Origin: Isoetes taiwanensis
Taxonomy: Eukaryota; Streptophyta; Lycopodiopsida; Isoetales; Isoetaceae
Direction: 5' to 3'
NCBI GenBank assembly: GCA_021234155.1
Contig: JAJEKV010000040.1
Span: 7,580,373 to 7,644,372, forward strand
DNA length: 64,000 nucleotides
Both the position numbers and the translations under genes were made by a program. Numbering within the stretch: position 1 is the stretch's first letter; the number at the start of each line of letters is the position of its first letter. The notes under the pieces were generated by a model. That model was given only the letters and a program-made list of their open reading frames with translations. It ran no database searches and was not told where the DNA came from. This document shows positions 9,141 through 21,530 of the stretch, in pieces.

Positions 9141-12100
9141 AATTTTGACCTAGAAAGATGCATGATTAGAGTAACGATGATAGCTCGGGATAGCTTAAAA
9201 TTTGAATTTAAGCCAAGAAAACATGTTTTAACACTAAGAAACCGCCTAGAAAATAACAAAGGTCTTTGCAAGACGGAGGGTTGCCCTCCATGGCCGGAGG
9301 GTGAAGTGGCTTGGGAGCAGTTTGACAACCACAAGTGCCACCCTATCATTCCCCGCCTCTTATTACTCCAAGAGTACACATTAGAAGAAGAAGGGGTTTG
9401 TTGTCTCCATTGTGCGCATTAATCATCAAAATATTATGTGATGAGACATGCCCAGATCAATTTTCTCTTGGTCGGCCCACATTCTATGTAGTCAAGTACA
9501 TAACTACATAATCGAGAAATAACTACATAGCCAATATAAAAAAGAAATATCGTTTTTAAATTTTTGTCCAACATATATCCATCATATGCCCAACATTTAT
9601 ATATTCTTAACACTTTCCCATCATTTTCTTGCATATGTTAAGCTAATATTTGTAGAACATTTTCTTTGACATTATATTTTTACAACAAGTAATTGCCCAA
9701 TATTTAATGTAACACTTATTAATATTTAAAGAACTATTTTTCAACATTATGAACGAGGATTGCATAACATATATGCAAGTAACATTTGTCAATGTTTGCT
9801 AAGTATTTGCCATGATCTACCCATGCATAGCTATCATTGAAAGTAAACCCAATCTAAAAATAGCATTCTGGCCGTTTTCTACCCCTCCTCAATGCTAAAA
9901 TTGCATTTCACAATCCTCCAAACGCATTGGACTTGCAAGCTTTTACCCATGTTTACGTATGTAGGTTTCACCAAAGGAACCAAAGGAACAACTAGAAGAT
10001 GTGCCATGATATTGTAAATATGATTGTTATTGATAGGCCATGAAACTATTAAAGATGTTAGCTAATCAATCTTGTTAATTTGGGATTTTCCCGTCTGACT
10101 AAAATTCTTTTTGGAATTGTTTGTAACTTCGATTTCCTAAGATTTTAAAGGGATTTTGCACAGGAAAAATCTCCCAATTCTCCAAAATCGCGGAAATTTT
10201 TTTCTTGGTGTGATTTTGAGTGCGATTTAAGGCATTTTGTTTTTTTCGAGCCCTTCGTATTCTTTTTTAAATCGTGTGTTTGGCTCCATTCCAAGTTTCC
10301 CAAAAGCGCAGCCTTCTAGGATGCCAAACGTGGAGTTTTGTTCATGTACTTCAATGTTTATTCCGAGGTAGAGAGGGAGGTCTGTTCTTTTTTTGCAAAG
10401 GCCGCCATAGCTTGGATCGACAAAGGAGATGGCCGTCGCGACCCCTCAACAACGAATTTTTTAGTCCCGGACATGCATAGCTACGGTATAGCTTGAATTG
10501 GTGAAGCAGAATGGTAATGCGTGTGGAAAAAAAAATCCAATTTAGGTTACACGTCCTTGGCCAATTTCATTTAGTTAATGATTCTTTCTTTTGGTTGTCG
10601 ATGTAGGATGTAGGATGGATAAGGCAAAGCAACTTCGAAATTTGGCAACAATATTCTTGGAGAGCTCCATATGATTTTTTTGGTATTTACTTATGTATAA
10701 CCATGTTTTTTTCTATTGCAAGCTTACTCAAAACACTGCAATAGGATTGATATGTTCTCGCATGTCTATGATTTATTCTCTTCTATTACGATCATAGTGT
10801 TACGAAGTTGTCCTCTTTAACCGGAATGGAACGAAGATGCTAAGGTATGTTACAATGCCATGTACAAATCGTGATGCTTAAAACGAGAATGGACACTTTC
10901 ATACCCATGGTTTTGATGCTCTAATGTACTTGCAGTAGAATAACAGTTCATTTTGAAGAAAATATTTGCTTCTTAAATGTGCAGAGGTAGAATATGAATT
11001 GAATCATTGATTGTGGTATAGCAAGTGACATGAATCCAGTAAAAGTATGGCTACATACCATTTGGCAATCCCGTATGCATGAGGCCGAGGGAGTCGATTT
11101 CTTTTCATAATATCCTTGGAGTGCCTCTCAAGCACTTTTGCGGTGAATTTACGTAAACCGTGCTTGCAGATCCCTTGCTATTCTTTGCTTTTGTTACAGA
11201 AAAATGCTCCTCCGCTTCAACGCTCATTTCTCTGACAGGTATCATGTGTTGATGCTCAATATTATTATTTTCTCCATTCCACATGCAGGCCATTTGGCTA
11301 AAGCAAATGAAGTTTTACTTTTTGTGAGCAATTGGTGTCCGATATAAAAGCAATGATTCGGGACACATTCGGGACACATGTAGCAGATTTTTATGATGCA
11401 TTTCTCTACTATGTTTTTCTTCATTATCTTTTATTAAATTGGTGAACAAAGATGGATATAACCAATGATGAGCATAATGGCCTCCTTACTCCGGGATCTT
11501 CAACACAATTTTGATACAAACCCTTTTTTTTCACGGTGGCAATGGAAGTCGGGGTAACTACTTGATAATTTAATAAATCTCTAGATGGATCCAAGAAAGG
11601 GGCAATCTTGAAGGCATTGAGTATATATTTTTTGCTTTGAAAGAGTGCGAGATCAACCTTGGAGACTAAAGTTTCTTGCATATTCTATGTAGGTTGTTTT
11701 TCAGTTCAATTTCCATCTTTCATATAGTTGGTGTACATCTGATGCCACCGACTTGATTTGTTATAACCATAGATTCAAGAAGCTTCAACGGAACTAGGAC
11801 TTTTACCCCTTATGGTTGGTATTCATGGCTGCACTTCCTCCATGAGAAAAGTAGTCACTAAGGTAAGTCAAAATTTCAAAATGGTTTTGATATGCTTTAT
11901 CCCCTTTATAATAAAAGCGGTCTACATTTGCCACAGGCCTCCATCCTAACAAAAATATACCAACATGCGGAGGGAAACTCTTCACTCAATTTAAAAGCGA
12001 CCAACATTTGGCACAAGCCTACATGCTAACAGGAACATGCCAAGAGGAATGAATACTATGTGGGTTTTACTTCGTTGGATCAATCTAGAATGCATAACAA

Positions 12101-13934
12101 AACTTTGGGTCGAGAATTCATCTCTAAGGTTTGCTCGAGCGGATAAGAAAATAGCACCTTATTTCATATGTTCTTTTTTGTTCTTCAGCCCAATTTTGCT
12201 AGGATTTTGCCACTTGTGTATCTTCTTGAGGTTATAGCCCATCTTGCTCTCGGCTACCCTCTTCTTCCTCGGCTACTTCGGGTTTTTAATCCATTTCCTT
12301 TTACTAATTTTGCATTCTTTGCATGGGTAGGTCGCAGGATCACGAAGCCAAGGATTTGGGGAAAATCGTGAGGATGAACATTGCATTAGAGGAAATTTGA
12401 GATCTCATTTTATCCCCATAAGAATCCTCCAATGGAATGGCTACCCTCTATTAATCAAACAATTAATGCAGCACCAACAACTTCATTGTTGTCGTTTTTC
12501 CCCTATAACTTTTGATCCGGCTTGTCAAAATGTTGCGCGTTTTGTTGCATTAGATCAATCGGAATGAAAAGATCTTTCCAATGATCTATGGTTATGATGT
12601 ATTTCAATATGTTCATATGCATTAACCTTAAAAATGTGATTTTTGCTTATTTCTTATATATTTATATCTCAAAAGCTATATGAATGGGTTATCACTAGAT
12701 AGATCTTGTGAAGACGAACCCATTGCTACAAAAAGTTTTTGAATCGGAGTTACGGATCAAAAGTTATAATGAAAAAATGATACTTTAACTTTGAGGAAGT
12801 TAGTTATATAGTTGCATTAATTCCATGATAGCCACATAATCTTTGGAATGAGATATCTTTGGAGCTCTTCTCTTATTGGGCGAGTTTAAAAAGCTGACAT
12901 GGCATTTTAAGCATCCCTTAATGGGACAAAATGTGATCTCATTTTTTCTCTAATGTAGTCCACAGACTACCTGGACATAAGCGGAGTAAGTTACCTTCTA
13001 TTTCACTTTTTTTTCTCTTTTGCATTACGGTTTTTAACTTTCTATCGATTGCATGGTGCAAAGTTCAGATTAAGTTGGGAAGGATTATATTGAACCGGCA
13101 TGCCCTACTTGATGCCTCGGTAAGCACAAACCAACAAATTATAGTCATGGCAAAATTTGGGGAATGCTCCATGCAAACTCTGAAATCGAGAGGGCATAAT
13201 TGTATCTTCACGCCATATTTGTAATGTGAGGAAGGGAACCATATATGCTAATCTCATGCACATAGTAAAAATAAATGGTGTGCTTATATAACATGTTTTG
13301 AAGAAGCGATCAAAGTTAGAAATATACAATCTATGTATAGCTATTGCATGGCCTCTCTCAAGAGTTCTTGCTCCTACGTGAGCTCGAACTTGGCGGTCCG
13401 ATCCATTAATAATCACAGTGGCATTTGCCTTTTCTTCCTATTTCTCATATCGGCATTTTTAACAGGAACATATAGAAATGCCATTGGGCTTCAGATACAA
13501 GGTCAATTTTATTCTTTTCTTGCCTTCATGTTGACTATAAGTTATCTTTGTATGTTCTCATTACCAAAGTTTCTCATATTTCTTTCTTTGTGGATTCAAA
13601 TAGGCGAGCATTCATACATATATACAATACAAGAAGAACAACATATGGGCATTCAGACGATTGAACACAATTTCGATCGGCATTGGAGTTCTTTAACTTT
13701 AGATATATTTTTTAGATGTTATTTTTTAATGTAAAATCGTCTGAACATATTCTTGATCGAGACAAGCTTTGTTCCTAGAACCACCAAGGCTTCAAGGTAT
13801 TATGTGCAAAGGAAGAGATTTATTTGACATGTTCCCCATACTTATATATATACTCTGATTTAGATCTAGAGATCTAGGTTCTCTAAATGTATACTCTGTT
13901 CATTTACCATCTTATCGCTAGAGAGCGTCTGCGG
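9141..13934. other. Anonymous AT-rich intergenic DNA
   Basis: No protein family or RNA gene could be recognised on either strand. The open frames here are short, overlap on opposite strands and lack domain character. The stretch 9420-9830 is especially AT-rich. Only the imperfect duplication at 11912-12052 stands out. Old, fully decayed transposon sequence is the likeliest content. Confidence 0.5.
11912..12052 (+). repeat. Imperfect ~80-bp direct duplication
   Basis: The block AAAGCGGTCTACATTTGCCA..CAGGCCT..CATCCTAACA..ACCAACATGC (from about 11912) recurs from about 11993 as AAAGCGACCAACATTTGGCA..CAAGCCT..CATGCTAACA..AACATGCC. It is diverged but collinear. It has no coding content. Confidence 0.5.
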
Positions 13935-14008
13935 ACATGTTTAGATTCTTCTTGTGCAACATGTTTAGACATGTTTAGATTCTTCTTGTGCAACATGTTT
14001 AGATTCTT
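13935..14008 (+). repeat. 34-bp tandem minisatellite
   Basis: The unit ACATGTTTAGATTCTTCTTG plus TGCA occurs at 13935 and 13969, each followed by a partial unit beginning ACATGTTTAG. The period is 34 bp and a third partial unit ends at 14008. The repetition is exact over 24 bp, so it is young. Confidence 0.85.
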
Positions 14009-14351
14009 ACTGCAAGAGAATTGTATTAGAATTGTCATAGATCGACGCACACTTAATACTCACTTGAGTCTATACTTTCATATTTTCACATATTTCCTAA
14101 GTGGTTGATTATAGTGATTGATTAAGGCATTTAGCTTATAACATTGCCACATCAAACAAATCCCATTGTATCATGTTCACACAGTAAATAATGACATTGC
14201 CACATCAAACAAAGTGGTTTGCTTCGCCCAATGGTTTTGGGGACTTAGAATAGTGTTTAATTTAATGCTAGACCTACTTATATTGACAACAAATTGCGTA
14301 GAACGTACTATTCAATTCAAATGCATGATATTGGCGAGTGTGAACAGTGAC

Positions 14352-14523
14352 TTGGTTCTATCATTAATGGGTTTCCAACTTTGCCTAGGTAAACAAGGCA
14401 ACAAAAGTTTGGACCGTAATTATCCAAATGTAAGGCAATTTGGTTCTATCATTAATACGATTCCAACTTTGCCTAAGTAAACAAAGCCATAAAAATTTGG
14501 ACCATAGTATCCAAATGTAAGGC
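14352..14523 (+). repeat. 88-bp tandem duplication
   Basis: Two units start TTGGTTCTATCATTAAT (14352 and 14440), share CCAACTTTGCCTA(G/A)GTAAAC, and end CCAAATGTAAGGC. A third, decayed tail (TTAGGTCCATAAATTTCAAA) follows. Close by, ACATTGCCACATCAAACAAA occurs twice (14142 and 14192). Confidence 0.8.
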
Positions 14524-17500
14524 TAGAAAAGTTAGGTCCATAAATTTCAAATGTAAGGCGACGTTATGCTTTGCTAAAGTGATACCAAGCAGCATATTGC
14601 TCTATATCTGCTAAATTTAAGCCTTTTCTTTGGATATTATTTGAGTGCAGTGTGCTCCAATACAGGGGCTATCCACTTTCTGGTTTCTATGGTATATCTT
14701 TGGTTAGTGCTACTGCTTTCTAGAAGTCTGCATAATGGGAGCTCTAGAAGCAAAAGACCAAGAAGGTGAATGTACAAGGAGAACAACAATTGTTGGGAGC
14801 ATAAATTCAGGTTCTATTTTATTTTATAAATTTGATTTGATTGATAAGAGTGAAAATACTTGGATTTCTATAGAAATTGGAATGATGCTTTAAAGTGTTC
14901 TATAGAAGTGGTATGATAAAAGCCTAAATGGATCTATGCTACCAAGGCTATGGTTTAAATGGGGAGGGCTTGAACTGGGTTAGAGATTAGGCTTTGTTGC
15001 AGGTGGTATAGGCCCTTATAGGTCAAGATAATTATTTTGCAGGTAAAAAGCCGAGTGATAAGCATGGCACGCTCTTCATGAATACCAATGGCACAACAAC
15101 AAAAACCTCAGTCAAGATATGCATGCTACAGTTGAGTGTAAAAGTATGGGAAACTTATCCAGATGAACAAAAATTTTTCGATGTCAAAATTGTCCTTCAA
15201 TCTCTGCTACATTGGTTGACCCCTGCCATTATACCCCAGCTTCATTCTGCAGTCCTCTGTTTTTTAGATACTACATCTTTAAATCTCAAGCTCTCTTTCA
15301 CCTGAGCATTCTTGGTTTCGAACCCCTATGATGAGGGATGCTTGGAAAAAAGGCCATTAATCTAGGGTTTGAGAGCTTCCCTTCAACAAAATAATCTCTC
15401 TACCGAAATTACTTCTTGCTCCTTCTATCACTAACTGTCTTGCAGTCCTGAACATGATCCTACAAAGGTTGATGAATGTATGTTCCTAGCCGTAGTCATT
15501 ACATCTAAGGTGGCCACCTTATCTATTCAAGAAAGTTTGATGTTGAGATCTGGTGCTTTTGCCAAATCCACCACTTTCTCATAGGTCCCTACTATTTCAA
15601 CAAGCAGTCTCAGTAACCATACACATATTGGCACAAGCTTTCTATTCATGAGGTAGCTAAATGCCTGGTTTACCGATGATGACTTTAAGGTGTGAAACTT
15701 CGTAAAGTTGCTATATTTTACCATTTTTTAAAATCTGGATTCGATGGTTTACTAGGATAAATGACGCTAAAGAACTTCATAAAATCGCCAAAATTTGATA
15801 ATATTGCATCCCGATTATAGTAGATTCGCCAAATTAATGGACATTTTACAGTAAAAACCTCAATTTTATGGTAAAACATCCAATTCTACTAAATTCGTTT
15901 CTATAAAAATGTTGGAAAAATAGGAAACAATCGCCACCATTTCTATAGTTTAGAAGCATCTAGAGGATGATAAAGTCATCACTGTGGTTTACTTACCAAA
16001 AGATTAACAACTTGATTGCCATTACAATGTTGTGCATCCTTTATTATATACATAAATCTTCATCATATATTCACCAAACATTAAAACTCCATAAATACAA
16101 CCTCTTCAAATTCAAAACACAAATCTAAGACCAACTATTCTAAGGCCTACAAAAGCCAATTCACTAAAAACATCCTTACGATAATGTCTTAAAGCCTACA
16201 AATGCAAAATTGCATGTTTCCTTCTACTATCCACATTTGCTAAAGCTCGGCAACGCCGGGCACCATAACTAGTCTATTATTATTGCCATTCAGTCGATGG
16301 TAAGGAAGTTGAGAACCATCAACAAATTGCATCAATTGTTTTAATAATGCAATCCTCCACCAGCAGGGGTGCATAGGGCATGATTGTATGTTATATATTT
16401 GATACTGGTACATATATTACAAGTATTTGTACTATGAGGAGTATATCAAGTCGACTAGTAGCTTGCTGAGATGTCAAAGTCAAAATTGTGCAAAATCAAC
16501 TAAAAGCTGCACCTAGGAAGTCAAAGTCAAAGTAAAAATTGTAGTCGCGGTTAATACCTGCTCAAACTCTAACAAATGAACCCTCTCTAGCAAGTCCGCG
16601 TTTGTTTCTTATATTCCATAAAAGTTTTTATTGGATTGCTCAACAACGGGTTTCATTAAAGTGGCCGCTACGTATATTCTTCAACTACTGTTAATTTTTA
16701 AGATTTTGCTATGGTAATTCTAAACTTAACAACCTTGAAACCCTGAAGATGTTAAATCAATTGAACATTTTCTAGCAACGAAAGGTTGTTCTTTTCGAAG
16801 GAAGGAAGGAAGGAAGGAAGGTTCTTTTATCGTCCGCGGAGGCCAATCGGCCTATTACAATGATGGTCAATTTTTCCAAAACAGAAGGAACATGCATTTG
16901 CTAAGCTATGTCAATTGCGTTGTGGCTTTACTTTCGATAAGTCAATTTCAATGTCTTCTTTGATGAAATAAAGAACCTCAACAAGTGTGAAGGTGCAAAA
17001 TAATTTAACAATTTGTAAATGTTATACTTGGGAAGTACATAGCCATGATTGTTTAACAATCATGTTTTTGAAGGCATACACTAGAGGGTAATTGCATAAA
17101 GAATGGCAATAAACTTTAGCAATGCAGTATAAAAAAAATGTCTACCAAATAGTATCCTTGGGTGTTTATTTCAATAGATAGAAACTCCCTTTTTAACGAT
17201 ACCCAAACATCAAATCGTAGTTGATGCTTTTACAATCAATTAACTAATAAACTTCCAACGCTTGAGTTTGGTATTGGGGGAGGTATTTCGTAAAGTTTGG
17301 GACTAAGATTCTTGGTGCGTATTGTATATCAAACCGTATAATTTGGCATGTTTGAGCAGCTTGTTTCCATTTAGAGGTCTAATTTCTAATTTTGATGTGT
17401 TTGCAAGTTTATTTTTGCCATGGTTGGCATCCTAGATTGTAGGGCGTGGATAGCGTTTCAAGCCACTTTCTTTTTTCGGCATGGGTTGTCTATTTTTGCG

Positions 17501-19330
17501 GTCGGAGCGGGCGAGCAGGGCAAAGAAGGGCATCGTTTTACAAAGGTGTTCAAACAGGCAAAGGGGCGGCATCGCTCAAACAGAGCAAGGGCATGGCATC
17601 GTTTTAAAGCGTGTTCAAATAGAAAAGGATGATCTTGTCGCATTACTTAGTCTCATTGTTTTCCCAAAATGTTTCCCCTAGCGAAGCTTCGGCCCGTTGA
17701 AAGGAAGAAGAAATAGAAAATCTGCAGTTGTGAAGGAAGAAGAAAGGAAGAAGAAATAGAAAAATGCAGTTTTCTATTTGCGAGCGGGGCTCGAGGAACA
17801 TCCAGGGCTTCCGATTGAGTTTGAGGGCTTGCGATTCAAGCCTTTTTAGTCCGGTTTTGCATTCTTGTTCGTTTTTTGGCAGATGAACAGGATTGCTCTC
17901 TTATTGGTCGCCATGTAGATATTCGCTGGTCATTCCGCTGCTCATGGTGGTTTTCATTTGGCGGATCTGATGTTGCATGCGAGGCCATCTTCTGTCCTTT
18001 CCCGCCATCTTCCGACCATGCCAGGCCATCTTCCGACCATGCATGTTGTTCAGGAATCAGAGCTGCGATAGTCATTGGGGCGGCTACAATTTGGGTTTTT
18101 ATTTGGCGAATTTAGTATCCGTGAATTTAAATGTCTCCATGTTGGAAATCGACCTTAGGAAGTGGCGAAGCATTTTTTTTTTTGAGAAAAAGATGTGAGC
18201 CATTGATTTGGTATGATACTGGGGATATGCTCAAAATCAATGGTTCATATTGAATGTTAAAGACAAATCCATAAACCCTTGAGAAAGACCAATATTCAAA
18301 TATCTCGGCTAACATTTTTAGCATTGAACTTACATGGATTACTTTTGGAATAAACTTTCTCTAATCGGATGGTTTAAACATGATCTAAGGGGATGAAAAA
18401 CACAAAATTGCATGCCCGCTTGGGCTCTCACGAGGTTTCCATTTCCACCGAACAATTAAAATATATTTGTCAAAATAAAGACAAAGCCTTGAAACTTAAC
18501 CAATTATGCAATTTACTTGATCAATAATTTTGATTCTAGCAAAAGACGAAAAGTGTTAACAAATTTCTTTGGACAAAAGAATCTTCGTGTCTCGCCACAT
18601 CAATCAAAGCAATTGGCCGATGCATGCAGGACATCAATAAGAAAATTCAAGACTTTGACAAATTTCACAAATTTCGAAATTTCATACCCATGAATTTCAT
18701 GGTCAAATGGTTAAAGAGCTATTTCAAGTGCACGCAATTGCGAGTCCGGATGCCTTGTTCCTTCCGCTTGAGCTTCGGATTTAAAATAAACAGGGGTATT
18801 TGTAGGCCGAGGAGGAGCAAATGATAATGATAGAGATCACAAATAGCAAGTGCCATAAAGAGATTAATCTGCTCCAACATCGCAACAAAGCGGTTGGAAG
18901 GAAATATGAGGGAGGTCAACAATCATTGCAAACAAATCGCCATAGCGGTGGATATCTCAAAGGAGAATTTTCATCATCCGGACCCAAGAGCACCTTTGCG
19001 GTTGTCAACTCCCAATAAAAGTGCGACATTGCCCTCCCAATGCAACATCACATTGCTCCTCTAGAGTAGGAATGGTGTTACGATCATTTATTGATGCAAA
19101 TGCTTGTAAGAACAAAGCTCCCGCCTCTTGAATCAACTAGGGATTTTTAGCATTGAAGCTTTTACGCTACATGGGCAAGAGCTACTGAGAATAAACTTCC
19201 AACCGCTCTTTGGTATCGGTACTTGGTGTTTCTATAAATAAGGCTCTGGAGCGGGCACAAGCAACAATTTTTTTTTGCATTCAATTATTGATGAGAATAC
19301 CTTAACTATTGGACCACACGCATTTGCCAT
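14524..19330. other. Anonymous intergenic DNA with small repeats
   Basis: No gene recognised. Visible structures are a (GAAG)n microsatellite at 16797-16821, a GCCGGGC-ACTAGT motif at 16245-16273, a 67-bp-spaced repeat of GGCATCGTTTTA..GTGTTCAAA (17528 and 17595), GAAGGAAGAAGAAATAGAAA duplicated at 17699-17774, GCCATCTTCCGACCATGC duplicated near 18004-18043, and a small inverted repeat (GTGAGCCATTGATTT / AAATCAATGGTTCAT) at about 18195-18253. Confidence 0.5.
16245..16273 (-). repeat. ACTAGT..GCCCGG terminal-like motif
   Basis: The minus strand reads ACTAGTTATGGTGCCCGGCG then TTGCCGAGC. Similar blocks occur at 46949 (+), 61022 (+) and 61839 (+). The GC-rich part can pair with itself. I infer a shared transposon end, possibly a LINE or SINE 3' terminus. 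Confidence 0.4.
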
Positions 19331-19746
19331 TATGCATTACCTTTCTGTGCAGCCATCCTTGAAAAAGCTTCTTTCATAAATTGCTTACGTGTGAATGCTC
19401 TACACGGAACCACAAAGGTCATATCCCCTCCATCCCATAACAAGTGTCCGAGATCTTGTAGACCAACTTCATCTTTGGGACTTATGTTCCGCATGTAATG
19501 GTAAGGCAAGAATCTCAAGGATAACGTCCTTGTGTAAATCATGAGCATAAATTGTGGAAACTAAAAGCTAAATTGCTGATCTTTTAAAGCAAATGTAGAC
19601 ATTAGTGAAAATGAATGCAGGGCATAAAAGATGGCTGATAATCATGTAGCCTCGCTTATGTTCAAAACGAAACTCAAGAGGCTTCTTTATGAGATTATTG
19701 AGCTGTTCAAAAAATATAGCTCGATGAAACAATGGAGCAAAGTAGC
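19331..19746 (-). pseudogene. Exon-like sequence of an unidentified gene
   Basis: On the minus strand a good acceptor-like tract (TTTTTATGCAG, ending at about 19747) leads into a reading stretch GYFAPLFHRAIFFEQLNNLI then KKPLEFRFEHKRGYMIISHL. Further down (about 19500-19331), after a frame change, come NISPKDEVGLQDLGHLLWDG and GDMTFVVPCRAFTRKQFMKE. The amino-acid composition is protein-like and unlike the surrounding AT-rich noise. A GT follows at the left end (AGAAAG|GTAATG), so two exons or one broken exon are possible. I do not recognise the family. A gene fragment left behind or carried by a transposon is the likeliest explanation. Confidence 0.3.
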
Positions 19747-20049
19747 CTGCATAAAAATGGCAAACCAAGTTAGAGCAACATACTTACAACCAAACTACAA
19801 ATGCATGTAGAAAAATTATTCCCAACTAATATAAAGGAGTTCGTAAGACTCAAATGAACTACCCGAAAAAATTTGGCTTTTAAAAACCAGGAAGACCAGG
19901 CTATTCAGGTATTTCAAAACATCTTACCTCGAAGATCTTAGAATCAGCTTGATGATATACGCAGCATCTCTTATGTGGAAATAACGTAAGATTCAAGCCA
20001 CCGATTGAGGCCGCCTTTGCCCCGCTTTGGACTACCCGAGCCATATATG

Positions 20050-21530
20050 TAAAGAAGGACGTTTAGATGAGGCCCTTGAGATTATGCAATCGCCAGTGTT
20101 CCTATATCTAGGGACAATGCATATTTGCTCCTACTGACATTGTGCTAAATTCAAAGACCTGCGGGGTGGCAGGCAAGTTCGATCTCATATCTCGCATAGG
20201 CTTGATTCGATTTGAAGTTTTGGGCAACTATCTTATCTCGCATATATGCATCTTGTGGATCGTTGCTTAAAGCAGATCAAACATTTCGTAAGTAGGCAAC
20301 CAAGTGTTTATACATGGAGTGCAATAATTTCAGCTCATGCTAACGTGGGAGGAACAGAAGAAGCCATGAGGTTGTACAACAAAATGCAGCAATCGGGACT
20401 AAAATGTGATAAACTTGTCTATCTTGCTGTCTTAAAGCCCGCACCAATGATATTGCAATTAAAGAGGGAAGGCGATTCATCAGCGATCATTAGGCATGGT
20501 TTGAGCTCGGATGTTGTTGTGGGAGTACCCTTGTGCATATGTATGCAAAATGTGGCAACTTGATGGAGTCTCGTGAAATCTTTCTTTGGATTGCCAAACA
20601 CGGATGCAAAGTGTCATGGGGTGCAATGATCGCAGGATTTCTACAACATAGGAAGGGTTTTCTTGCTTTAGATTGTTTTGAGAGGATGCAGAGTGAAGGC
20701 ATTAAACCGGACAAAGACACATTCTCAAGCATCATAAAGGCTCGTAGTAGCATAGGAGGCGATAGAGAATGGCAATATGGTAGCATGACCAGTCAAGAAA
20801 GGCCTTTGAGGGATCACCACATTGTAATGTGGTTTCGGGGTGCATTGATTGCAGGATATGCAGAGACCATGCTAAAGGCCCCTCAGCGTTGCCTGGATTT
20901 GCTTTGACAAGATGCAAAATAATGGTGTAGAAGAAAGGTCCATATTTCCGAGCATGTTGAAGACATGCGGGGGTATAGGTTCCATGACAAAGCGGGGGTA
21001 ATTCATGAGCAGATTTACTGATCACATGTTCCAATCGCATGTTCGCGTTGCAAATACCCTTATTGATATGTATGCCAAATGTGGCGGTTTGATGAGGCAT
21101 GCGTTCTTTTTGAAAGATTACCAAATAAAGATGTAGTTTCCTCGAATGTAATTATTGCGGGGTATGCATTGCACGATGAATGTTTTTCGAGCTTAGGCTT
21201 TATGTTTGCAAAATATGCAAGAAGAAGGAATACATCCGTGATCTTCACATTTCCAAGCATCTTAAAAGCATGTGGCGACCTAGGATTTCTAGAGCAGAAG
21301 ACTTATTCATGAACAACTTTTTAACTCTTGGGCTTGAACATGATAATGTCATACGAGAATGCCCTCGTTGACATGTATTCCAAATGTCGACTTTGGAGGA
21401 ATCACACAAGATATTTGAGAAGTTACAAAATCGGGATGTGGTGTCATAGGGTGCAATGATTGCAGCTTATGCACAACATGGGAAAAAAGTTGCTGGTTAT
21501 GGATTGTTTTGAATCATGGTAAATAGGATA
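20050..21530 (+). pseudogene. PLS-class PPR pseudogene, heavily frameshifted
   Basis: The original product would have been an organelle RNA-binding PPR protein. From about 20050 a decayed N-terminal part reads GRLDEALEIMQS in one frame. Then come the clear repeat TWSAIISAHANVGGTEEAMR (20300), KCGNLMESREIFLWIA with SWGAMIAGFLQHRKG (20550-20650), and GIKPDKDTFSSIIKA (20698). A further decayed unit carries LFERLPNKDVVSSNVIIAGY (21100) and FPSILKACGDLG, ending with ALVDMYSKC near 21370. Repeats are missing or displaced by many indels and stops. It is more degraded than the PPR gene at 2692 and is not a tandem copy of it by wording. The end near 21530 has no DYW domain. Confidence 0.8.

Noticed and set aside
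10274-10480. 68-codon open frame in anonymous DNA
   Set aside because: Short, without domain or context; similar frames are expected by chance.
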